Shown: piece by piece, positions 17,236 to 23,070 of the stretch
Numbering within the stretch: position 1 is the first letter of the stretch
How the letters are laid out: every line of letters starts with the position of its first letter
DNA from: Bacteroidales bacterium UBA3810
GTDB taxonomy: Bacteria; Bacteroidota; Bacteroidia; Bacteroidales; Paludibacteraceae
Length of the DNA stretch: 56,229 nucleotides
Reading direction: 5' to 3'
Assembly: GCA_002368645.1 (NCBI GenBank)
Contig: DFEE01000023.1
Location: 30,082 to 86,310 of the forward strand
Program-made: the position numbers and the translations under genes
Notes under the pieces: generated by a model
The model's input: only the letters and a program-made list of their open reading frames with translations
What the model was told of the DNA's origin: nothing
Databases searched by the model: none

Positions 17236-17799
17236 ATGAAACGTATTCTCTTTTTTCTTGCGGCAGCGTGCTTATCCGCTGCAGCGCATAGCAAGACCCT
17301 GGTGGCGTATAATACGGAAAATACTATGCAAATCAATGTTATTGTAGGCGCCAAGACCTTTACTGCTACTTTGGCAGACAGCGAGACAGGCAGAGCGTTT
17401 GCCCAACTGCTGCCGCTGACCCTTCCGATGACCGAACTGAACGGCAATGAGAAATACCACTATCTGGACTCTTCGCTGCCGACGGACAGTTATCAGCCCG
17501 GTATGATTCATGCTGGCGACCTGATGCTGTACGGCAACAACTGCGTGGTGCTGTTCTATGAGACCTTCAGCAGTTCCTATTCCTACACCCGCATCGGCAG
17601 TATTGATGATCCTTCGGGCCTCGCCGCTGCCCTCGGCTCCGGCAATGTGAGTGTCCGCTTCGAGAAGGCAGGAACAACAGAAAACCTCACTCCGACTGTC
17701 CCAAGTGACCAAGCACCAAGTTCCAAGTTCATCGAAAACGGCGTCCTCTATATCAAGCACAACGCCCAAACGTACGATATCAGGGGAACCCGTTTATAG
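17236..17799 (+). CDS. Exported cyclophilin-like domain protein with flavodoxin stub
   Basis: Begins with a signal peptide (MKRILFFLAAACLSAAAHS). Directly after cleavage comes KTLVAYNTENT, which looks like the first strand of a flavodoxin, and then immediately a cyclophilin-like domain (about residues 30-140: TFTATLADSETGRAFAQLLP, ELNGNEKYHYL, GDLMLYGNNCVVLFYETF, YTRIGSIDDPSGLAAALG). In related proteins a flavodoxin domain can precede the cyclophilin-like part, so an internal deletion is suspected. A Ser/Pro/Thr linker leads to a short tail, FIENGVLYIKHNAQTYDIRG, like those ending many Bacteroidales exported proteins. Last gene of the operon, followed by a terminator. Confidence 0.8.
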   Translation: MKRILFFLAAACLSAAAHSKTLVAYNTENTMQINVIVGAKTFTATLADSETGRAFAQLLPLTLPMTELNGNEKYHYLDSSLPTDSYQPGMIHAGDLMLYGNNCVVLFYETFSSSYSYTRIGSIDDPSGLAAALGSGNVSVRFEKAGTTENLTPTVPSDQAPSSKFIENGVLYIKHNAQTYDIRGTRL

Positions 17800-17821
17800 C
17801 CCCCATATAAACCATCCACAG

Positions 17822-17847
17822 AAAGCGTCCTTCAGGACGTTTTTTTG
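17822..17847 (+). terminator. Intrinsic terminator of the 13.8-17.8 kb operon
   Basis: AAAGCGTCC, loop TTCA, GGACGTTTTTTT: a G/C stem with a clean T-run just after the cyclophilin-like gene. Confidence 0.88.
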
Positions 17848-17974
17848 TATTGTTACGCTCCGCCATGTATACATCCCATTTCTCCGCCCATTTCTCCGCC
17901 TCCCGACCGAGCGATGACCGAGACAAGAAAAATCGAGTAAATCGCATAAAATCCTTGCACATGTCAAAAAAACA

Positions 17975-18018
17975 GTAACTTCGGACTCCGCCTTACTTTG
18001 TAATTCCCCCGAAGTTAC
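17975..18018. promoter_or_regulatory. Perfect 10-bp inverted repeat upstream of the kinase-like gene
   Basis: GTAACTTCGG (17975-17984) and CCGAAGTTAC (18009-18018) are perfect inverted copies 24 bp apart, ending about 42 bp upstream of the -33 element at 18060. It could be an operator or a stem in a transcript. The remaining DNA from 17848 to 18059 shows no gene. Confidence 0.5.
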
Positions 18019-18059
18019 GGTCGCAAAATCCTGCAAATGGCAAAATAAAATGAATTTTA

Positions 18060-18091
18060 TTTGCACATTCGGATTTTTTGTTGTAACTTTG
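18060..18091 (+). promoter_or_regulatory. Promoter of the kinase-like gene
   Basis: TTTG (18060-18063), 20 bp, TAACTTTG (18084-18091). The predicted start near 18097 leaves a leader of about 16 nt and excludes starts upstream of ATG 18113. Confidence 0.82.
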
Positions 18092-18112
18092 CAGCCAAAA
18101 GTTGCAAAGACG

Positions 18113-18898
18113 ATGAACGAGAGCCTGAAAGATATATTTGATAGTATCCGCGATAGCGGTTTCTCGGCTCATACACTCCAACTGATAGACAACTATACCA
18201 ACGATATACTTTATGGAAGAGCAAACATTCATCGATTTAATCTACAAGAGCATGCAGGACTCTGCACAGCAGGTGCGCCGCTCATTGGGGCGTACACCGT
18301 CTGTTGCTACGCGCGAGCAAGCTTTGAACCAAGTCGCTTTTCTTCTGAAGGCCAAACAGGCAGCCCAAGTAACTGGGAAATAGATGCCAAGCAAGAGGAA
18401 GTGCTGCAACAATGGGCGGAAGCCCAAAAGTTGTGGATTCCTGAATCCGAACAATGGATAATTTCTACATTCGGACCTAAGATAGCGCAAGGCGCAGAGG
18501 CAAAAGTCTATTACAAAGAAGGGGATATTTCTGTAGTAAAAGAGCGCACCTCTATTTACGCTACTCTCGGCAAAGCTCTCGAAGCGATTGTGCTGCATAA
18601 CACCTTGTTCCCGGAAACGCCAATGAGTGTAATTGGTTTCACGCGCGACACAGATGGCCTATTTCGCATCATTCTAACGCAACCTTATGTAAACTGCAAG
18701 CGACTTGCAACCAAGAGAGAGATTGATGATATGGTTGCCGCAAAAGGCTTTCGGGATAACAAGGAAGGCGAAGGTGTGAATTATATCGGAGATCGTCTAT
18801 ATTTGGAAGACATGCACCCTGCAAATGTCTTTATTGATGCTCTGACCGATCGACCGATTTGTATTGATTGCATCGTTAAATTTATTAAGAAAGAATAA
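18113..18898 (+). CDS. Atypical kinase-like protein (polyvalent-kinase type)
   Basis: 261 residues. The C-terminal two thirds carry kinase-like hallmarks: GAEAKVYYKEG with VVKERTS (glycine loop and ATP-lysine), YLEDMHPANVFID (HxxN catalytic loop) and ICIDCIV (metal aspartate). This resembles the small protein-kinase-like domains found in mobile elements of Bacteroidetes. The N-terminal 90 residues (MNESLKDIFDSIRDSGFSAHTLQ onward, here cut after SAHTLQ) include LCTAGAPLIGAYTVCCYARA, which matches no domain I know. A second reading frame of 56 codons lies inside this part at 18213-18383. The promoter position fixes the start at 18113. It is monocistronic, and the substrate is unknown; small-molecule or protein phosphorylation are both possible. 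Confidence 0.72.
   Translation: MNESLKDIFDSIRDSGFSAHTLQLIDNYTNDILYGRANIHRFNLQEHAGLCTAGAPLIGAYTVCCYARASFEPSRFSSEGQTGSPSNWEIDAKQEEVLQQWAEAQKLWIPESEQWIISTFGPKIAQGAEAKVYYKEGDISVVKERTSIYATLGKALEAIVLHNTLFPETPMSVIGFTRDTDGLFRIILTQPYVNCKRLATKREIDDMVAAKGFRDNKEGEGVNYIGDRLYLEDMHPANVFIDALTDRPICIDCIVKFIKKE
18213..18383 (+). CDS. Alternate-frame ORF inside the kinase-like gene
   Basis: In the +1 frame relative to the kinase-like gene, ATG 18213 opens 56 codons ending at TAG 18381. The product (starts MEEQTFIDLIYKSMQDSAQQ, ends LLKAKQAAQVTGK) has an ordinary soluble-helical composition, with no rare-residue excess as expected of chance frames. Either the region encodes two proteins, or an old gene pair was merged by a frameshift. 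No ribosome binding site stands out. Low confidence that it is expressed. Confidence 0.3.
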   Translation: MEEQTFIDLIYKSMQDSAQQVRRSLGRTPSVATREQALNQVAFLLKAKQAAQVTGK

Positions 18899-18909
18899 AT
18901 CGTCCCTCT

Positions 18910-18935
18910 CCGAGCGGTGCTTCCAAGCACTCCGG
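18910..18935. other. Small hairpin after the kinase-like gene
   Basis: CCG...GTGCTTCCAAGCAC...CGG forms a compact stem 11 bp after the stop. No T-run follows on either strand, so it is not a standard intrinsic terminator, though it may stabilise the mRNA end. Confidence 0.4.
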
Positions 18936-19030
18936 AAAAGGAGAAAAACAAACATAGTAACAAAAAAATCCGCCTATGGCATAAAACAACAGACAAACAA
19001 CATACATAAATAATAAAGCATTCAGCTAAG

Positions 19031-19175
19031 AGCTTGGGATTTCGAAATCTCGACAGTTTCATAAATCTCACCAAGAACAAGGCTTTTGAGTGCTCATGCG
19101 CAAGCGTGAGCCTTGTTCAGTAGATATTTGGTGAGATTAAGGTAGTCGAGAACCGCGAAATCCCAGATTGAAGCT
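19031..19175 (+). ncRNA. Long imperfect hairpin, candidate structured RNA
   Basis: Five pairs of arms nest around one apex: AGCTT/AAGCT, GGGATTTCG (19036)/CGAAATCCC (19156), TCTCGAC (19048)/GTCGAGA (19145), AATCTCACCAA (19064)/TTGGTGAGATT (19128), GAACAAGG (19075)/CCTTGTTC (19111). The apex is GCTCATGC, loop GCAA, GCGTGAGC, a GNRA tetraloop. Internal loops separate the arms asymmetrically. Such ordered pairing over 145 nt in an otherwise gene-free 375-bp gap suggests an RNA element or an inverted-repeat DNA element. No reverse transcriptase, transposase or recognisable promoter is adjacent, so the strand is assigned only by the direction of the flanking genes. No known RNA family is recognised. 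Confidence 0.45.
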
Positions 19176-19273
19176 AACAAGCCTCACGTTTTTCGTGTAT
19201 TTATATCAATTCTTAAACGGAGTTAGCCGAAAATCCGATAAAGAGTAGGCAGAATTAAAATCACTATACAATT

Positions 19274-19651
19274 ATGCAATTCTCAGGAAAAGAAATGGCT
19301 GCTATTTTAAAGGCGGCAAAAATGATGGCATTAGCGGATGGCATAATGACATCAGAGGAAAAAGATGTTATTAAACGAGATTTAAAGAGTTTCGGTATTC
19401 AAATTGATACAATAGAATCTATAGCCATAGAGCATAAGGCTGATAGTATGGAAGGAAGTGAAGTAATAGCTATTCTATCAAATATGACAATAGCCCAAAA
19501 GAAATATGCATGTGGTTATTTAGCTGCAGTTATGGTTGCAGATGGTGAAGTTGATGAAAAAGAGCAAAAACTATGGTCCTTAATGTCTATGTTCGCAGAC
19601 TTCCCTACAATGACAATACGTGAAGCTATAGCATTTTGGACAAACAACTAA
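19274..19651 (+). CDS. TerB-like protein
   Basis: A 125-residue helical protein with two copies of the ADGxxxxxE metal-binding-type motif, LADGIMTSEEKDVI (about residues 20-33) and VADGEVDEKEQKLW (about 86-99), the hallmark of TerB domains. TerB proteins associate with membrane stress and, in some systems, phage-defence or toxin-related clusters; tellurite resistance itself cannot be inferred. It opens the AT-rich cluster that follows the long hairpin. No clear TTTG/TAnnTTTG promoter is seen between 19176 and 19273. The next gene starts 21 bp downstream. Confidence 0.8.
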   Translation: MQFSGKEMAAILKAAKMMALADGIMTSEEKDVIKRDLKSFGIQIDTIESIAIEHKADSMEGSEVIAILSNMTIAQKKYACGYLAAVMVADGEVDEKEQKLWSLMSMFADFPTMTIREAIAFWTNN

Positions 19652-19672
19652 TACAAATATAAAGAATCTCTG

Positions 19673-20125
19673 ATGAATACTGCATTTTTCCAAGCTATTG
19701 CCAATGGCAGTAATACTCCTCCTTATGGGAGTTGTATATTTGATTCTTCTGATCATATCCGATTTCAAAATGGGATAGATGTGTCTGGACATAATTATAA
19801 TTGCCATAGACGTTTTCTAATAGAAAAGAATATATCTAATGATGAAGGCTATACAATATCAATGTATAATCTTGATGGGCGACACCCCATATGGAAGAAT
19901 AATATTCAAATGGCTCCTAAACGGATGAGAATTGTATCAACAAAAAATAATTTGATAGAATTTAGGGGATATGGGTATGATGAAGATGCCGTTGAAATGG
20001 GTGTACCTAAAGAATTAGCTTCATTTGCAAACTACGGCATAATACTCAAAATAAATAACTTAGACATAGAGCAATTGATACTGAATATGTATCATAAAAA
20101 TGTAAGTATAGTTTATCTAAAATAA
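19673..20125 (+). CDS. Uncharacterised protein next to TerB
   Basis: Not recognised as a named family. The 150-residue product is beta-rich with no signal peptide. Its N-terminus is distinctive: NGSNTPPYGSCIFDSSDHIR, then QNGIDVSGHNYNCHRRFLIE, and TISMYNLDG.HPIW, which read like a compact ligand-binding or catalytic domain with conserved His, Cys and Asp, although no known active site is identifiable. It is AT-rich like its neighbours and co-oriented with the TerB-like gene, suggesting a functional link. Confidence 0.75.
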   Translation: MNTAFFQAIANGSNTPPYGSCIFDSSDHIRFQNGIDVSGHNYNCHRRFLIEKNISNDEGYTISMYNLDGRHPIWKNNIQMAPKRMRIVSTKNNLIEFRGYGYDEDAVEMGVPKELASFANYGIILKINNLDIEQLILNMYHKNVSIVYLK

Positions 20126-20134
20126 TTTAGCATT

Positions 20135-20761
20135 ATGAATCCACGAACACATCAAAGCATTACCGCTATTTTAGAAGAAAATGGTTATATACAAGCAGGA
20201 GATATCTTGGCAACTTCTCTCTTAATCCCTAAATTACAAATTATAGGGTTTATTCCTGAGCAACAAGACCTAAAACCGCTTGAAACCTATAGAAATTCAA
20301 AGTCAGAACTATCTTTGAAGAATGATGAGTTGGAATTAATGTTCAATTTCAATTCTAATATTATCGTTAATTCATATCGTATCCGTATAGAAGGGGCAAA
20401 AAGAACACATGCTGTTATGACAAATATTGAAAAATTGCCACAAGGGGAATACACAATGGATAATGATTCCATAAATGTGATTAATGTTTCTTCTCCTATT
20501 AAAATAATAGGAAAAAGTTTTAGTACGGTTGTACTTAGTCATAATTTGATTAAAGAAGAAGAGGCTGAGAAAAACATTGTTAAGTATAAAGCAGATGGAT
20601 CTTTGTATCAGTTTTCACGCGAAATTGGTAAATATAAGATCATTGCCTCATCATTTATTTGCCTATGCCGTTATATAAATAGTGTTACAGGATTACCGAG
20701 CTATATTTTATTGTCACCACAAGAGGTTTATAAGATAAGAGAACCCGAAAACAATGAATAA
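20135..20761 (+). CDS. Uncharacterised protein
   Basis: Not recognised. 208 residues, mixed alpha/beta, no signal peptide or membrane helix. The middle part (about residues 65-150) is rich in Asn, Ile, Ser and alternating hydrophobic residues, consistent with a beta-sandwich; the C-terminal segment contains an FICLCRYINSV stretch with two close cysteines. It starts 9 bp after the previous gene, and its 3' end overlaps the next gene by 8 bp, so it is part of the same transcriptional unit. Confidence 0.72.
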   Translation: MNPRTHQSITAILEENGYIQAGDILATSLLIPKLQIIGFIPEQQDLKPLETYRNSKSELSLKNDELELMFNFNSNIIVNSYRIRIEGAKRTHAVMTNIEKLPQGEYTMDNDSINVINVSSPIKIIGKSFSTVVLSHNLIKEEEAEKNIVKYKADGSLYQFSREIGKYKIIASSFICLCRYINSVTGLPSYILLSPQEVYKIREPENNE

Positions 20762-20951
20762 ATACATTTTTGATTCACTAGAAGATATTTTTCTCTTTGG
20801 AAAATATAAAGAAATCATGATAGGTGATGTCTTGGCTATAGATATGTCATATGTTTATTGGTGTCAAGGCAATATACCAGAATTTTATATTACAGATGCT
20901 CTATTAAATCAAATAGTAGAGTTGTTTCCTGAATTTCTATTATCAGATTGA
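20754..20951 (+). CDS. Stand-alone ExoX-C-like domain protein
   Basis: 65 residues. The core FGKYKEIMIGDVLAIDMSYV followed by YWCQGNIPEF resembles the small C-terminal domain found in exodeoxyribonuclease X-like proteins (pattern FGKYKGxxxxxVxxxDPxYxxW). The usual glycine after KYK is replaced by Glu. The nuclease domain itself is absent, so this is a lone accessory domain, possibly a nucleic-acid or partner-binding module. It overlaps the preceding gene by 8 bp. Confidence 0.6.
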   Translation: MNKYIFDSLEDIFLFGKYKEIMIGDVLAIDMSYVYWCQGNIPEFYITDALLNQIVELFPEFLLSD

Positions 20952-20962
20952 GTTAAAGAATC

Positions 20963-21316
20963 GTGGATTATTTTGTCAAGTTAATTAATTCCGCCAACGA
21001 AAGGTTTGATTCTGTTGATATAGAACGATTGCTCTCGTCTATTCCGGATCCGCCTTCATTGCAAAGTGAGCTTTTTAAAGTGGATGACAACCTAATAGCA
21101 GAAATCTACAATGTAGTAGAAAAGATTTTGCGTAACCCACCTTTATATGCTTGGTTTGATTCTAACTATCGTACTGCGGAGCGAACCTTTACTATTCAAG
21201 TGGTAGATGACATCGCTTATGTCGATGTTATTGCAGATTGTACTATGGCTGTTAATCGGTATAAAATTAAAGATTACGTTAGTTACTCAATTACCAACAG
21301 GCAGGTGGGAACCTGA
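20963..21316 (+). CDS. Uncharacterised 117-residue protein
   Basis: Not recognised. It uses a GTG start, 11 bp after the ExoX-C-like gene; the first in-frame ATG is far downstream. An N-terminal helical part (SANERFDSVDIERLLSSIPD) is followed by a beta-rich C-terminal part with ERTFTIQVVDDIAYVDVIAD. No signal peptide. Probably the last cytosolic member of the TerB cluster. Confidence 0.65.
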   Translation: MDYFVKLINSANERFDSVDIERLLSSIPDPPSLQSELFKVDDNLIAEIYNVVEKILRNPPLYAWFDSNYRTAERTFTIQVVDDIAYVDVIADCTMAVNRYKIKDYVSYSITNRQVGT

Positions 21317-21348
21317 TTTAGAAGCAATTAAAAATATCAAAATTTATT

Positions 21349-22188
21349 ATGATGTATTTTCGTAAACTTATATTCGTATTGGCAATCATCCTTTTTGCAT
21401 CTGCTTGCACGAAACAATCACGAAACGATGTGCCGGAGAAGGTAGATTCAGAGGCGCAGTGGGTACAGGAACTTGCAGAAAAGAATCCGCTTAAAGATAG
21501 TGCCAACTACACCAGTGTGTATTTTCGTTACGATACTATCATCAATGATTTTGAGGTAAATGGTATCTTTTATCCGTCTTACTTCCCAGAATATGGTTGG
21601 GACGCTCACGAAAATGGTGTGTATCTCTACTTTCACTCCCTTAATACAGGCAAAGAATATTGTTATACAACTTGGGATAATACATGTGGATGTTTTTCAT
21701 CGCATTTTATGAGTATAAATATTACCAATATTGTATGTGACAAGCCTTTTGATGGATTTAAAAATGGAGATGCATACATTTTCCTCTACAATACAACAAT
21801 TGATACTACTTCAGATAATTCACTGTTGCCTTACGCAGAATACCAATTCTATGATGCCGATTTTGACGGAGAAGATGAACTGATTATTGGTTCATATGTA
21901 GGAGGTCCTCATGGTAGCCCTTGCTATGAGATTTACGACATGACGGATTCGAGACTTGTTCAAAAAAGAGCAGATGACGGATTCAGCTCTTTCTGGCTTG
22001 ATTCAGATTCTGAATTTGATTTTGGAAATATGCAGATTAGAAATACCATTTATGATGGCGCATATGCGTGGGGTGAATATATTTACAATGTTAATGAAGA
22101 AGGACAGTATCATCTGTTGTGCCACATGTATTTCGTAAGTGACTTTGACCATAATATCCAACATTCCGATACTACTTTTTACAAATAA
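21349..22188 (+). CDS. Lipoprotein of unknown function
   Basis: Begins with a lipoprotein signal ending in the lipobox FASAC (Cys20). The mature protein (about 260 residues) is acidic and rich in Tyr and Asp. YQFYDADFDGEDELIIG around residues 165-180 resembles the calcium-binding or FG-GAP-type repeats of extracellular beta-propellers, but only one such unit is evident. Three cysteines (CGC and PCYE) might form disulphides. It ends the AT-rich cluster and is followed by an intrinsic terminator. Whether it belongs functionally with the TerB-like gene is unclear. Confidence 0.75.
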   Translation: MMYFRKLIFVLAIILFASACTKQSRNDVPEKVDSEAQWVQELAEKNPLKDSANYTSVYFRYDTIINDFEVNGIFYPSYFPEYGWDAHENGVYLYFHSLNTGKEYCYTTWDNTCGCFSSHFMSINITNIVCDKPFDGFKNGDAYIFLYNTTIDTTSDNSLLPYAEYQFYDADFDGEDELIIGSYVGGPHGSPCYEIYDMTDSRLVQKRADDGFSSFWLDSDSEFDFGNMQIRNTIYDGAYAWGEYIYNVNEEGQYHLLCHMYFVSDFDHNIQHSDTTFYK

Positions 22189-22200
22189 AGCCTTTAATAT

Positions 22201-22246
22201 GGCAAAAAATTGCAAAAGAGGTGATAGATTTCATCTCTTTTTTGCC
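22201..22246 (+). terminator. Intrinsic terminator of the AT-rich cluster
   Basis: AAAGAGGTGA, loop TAGATT, TCATCTCTTTTTT, within a wider GGCAAAA/TTTTGCC arm pair. It lies 12 bp after the lipoprotein stop. Confidence 0.8.
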
Positions 22247-22344
22247 TATATATAGGGGGTGTGGAAATTGGAAGGTAAGGTAAGATGGAACAAGTAAACG
22301 CGAATCTTAATAATCGTCACTTTTAGCACTTACCTGCCACACAT

Positions 22345-22405
22345 GACACGTTGACGGGACGCTGACGAGACGATAGACCAACAGGATACCGACGAGATAC
22401 CGCAC
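22345..22405. repeat. Degenerate short repeats with period near 11
   Basis: Units such as GACGGGACGCT, GACGAGACGAT and ATACCGACGAG followed by ATACCGC succeed each other at 11-bp steps, with loss of pattern in the middle. It may be a decayed relative of the 11-bp array at 13411. The remaining bases of the 22189-22533 gap hold only the terminator and the promoter. Confidence 0.5.
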
Positions 22406-22483
22406 TAAAATCTTAATAATCGGCAATCGAAAGTGGCAAGACAAACTTTTCCGCAAAATTTATATCATTTGCAGCATTTTGTG

Positions 22484-22515
22484 TTTGCATATTTCGGAAA
22501 AAAGCAGTAATTTTG
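22484..22515 (+). promoter_or_regulatory. Promoter of the flavodoxin/CMD operon
   Basis: TTTG (22484-22487), 20 bp, TAATTTTG (22508-22515). The predicted leader is only about 13 nt and fixes ATG 22534 as the first start. Confidence 0.83.
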
Positions 22516-22533
22516 CAGACAATTTCTGAAATT

Positions 22534-23070
22534 ATGAAAAAAGTAGTCGTTTTATCCACCTCGCTGCGGGCGGGGTCGAACAGCCACGCGATGGCGGAGC
22601 AGTTCGCCGAGGGCGCAAAAGCCGCAGGGCATGAAGTCGAACTGATCTCGCTTCGCGGCAAAGAAATCAAGTTCTGTATCGGTTGTCTCAAATGTCAGGA
22701 GACAGGCGCGTGTGTCTTCAAAGACGACGTGCCGGCAATCATGGAGTCGGTGCTCAACGCCGACGTCGTTTGCTGGGCAACACCGATTTATTATTACGAG
22801 ATGTCGGGCCAGATGAAGACCCTCATCGACCGCATGAACGCCATGTATCCGAAGGACTACCGGTTCCGCGACATCTACCTGCTGACCACGGCGGCAGAGG
22901 ACGAACCGTTTGTGCCCGAACGCGCCGAAAGCGGTCTGCAAGGCTGGATTGATTGCTATGAGAAATGCACCCTCAAGGGACATCTGTTCTGCGGCGGCGT
23001 GAACGACCCGCGTGAGATAGCGGGCCACGCCAAACTGCAAGAAGCATACGAAATGGGCAAGAATGTATGA
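22534..23070 (+). CDS. Flavodoxin-fold NADPH-dependent FMN reductase family protein
   Basis: 178 residues with the flavodoxin fold: a phosphate-binding N-terminal loop (VVLSTSLRAGSNSHAMAEQF), a cysteine pair in FCIGCLKCQETGACVFKDD, as in iron-sulphur flavoprotein relatives, and WATPIYYYEMSGQMKTLIDR at the isoalloxazine site. It probably uses FMN to reduce quinones, nitro compounds or a partner protein; the electron acceptor is unknown. The stop overlaps the next start (ATGA at 23067). First gene of a four-gene redox/catabolic operon with a promoter directly upstream. Confidence 0.87.
   Translation: MKKVVVLSTSLRAGSNSHAMAEQFAEGAKAAGHEVELISLRGKEIKFCIGCLKCQETGACVFKDDVPAIMESVLNADVVCWATPIYYYEMSGQMKTLIDRMNAMYPKDYRFRDIYLLTTAAEDEPFVPERAESGLQGWIDCYEKCTLKGHLFCGGVNDPREIAGHAKLQEAYEMGKNV

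Noticed and set aside
19031..19175. Retron msr-msd locus
   Set aside because: The hairpin has the right size, but no reverse transcriptase lies in the flanking genes.
19173..19227. Integron attC site (GCTAAC...GTTAGC)
   Set aside because: The core boxes do not fit RYYYAAC/GTTRRRY, and no integrase or cassette array is present.
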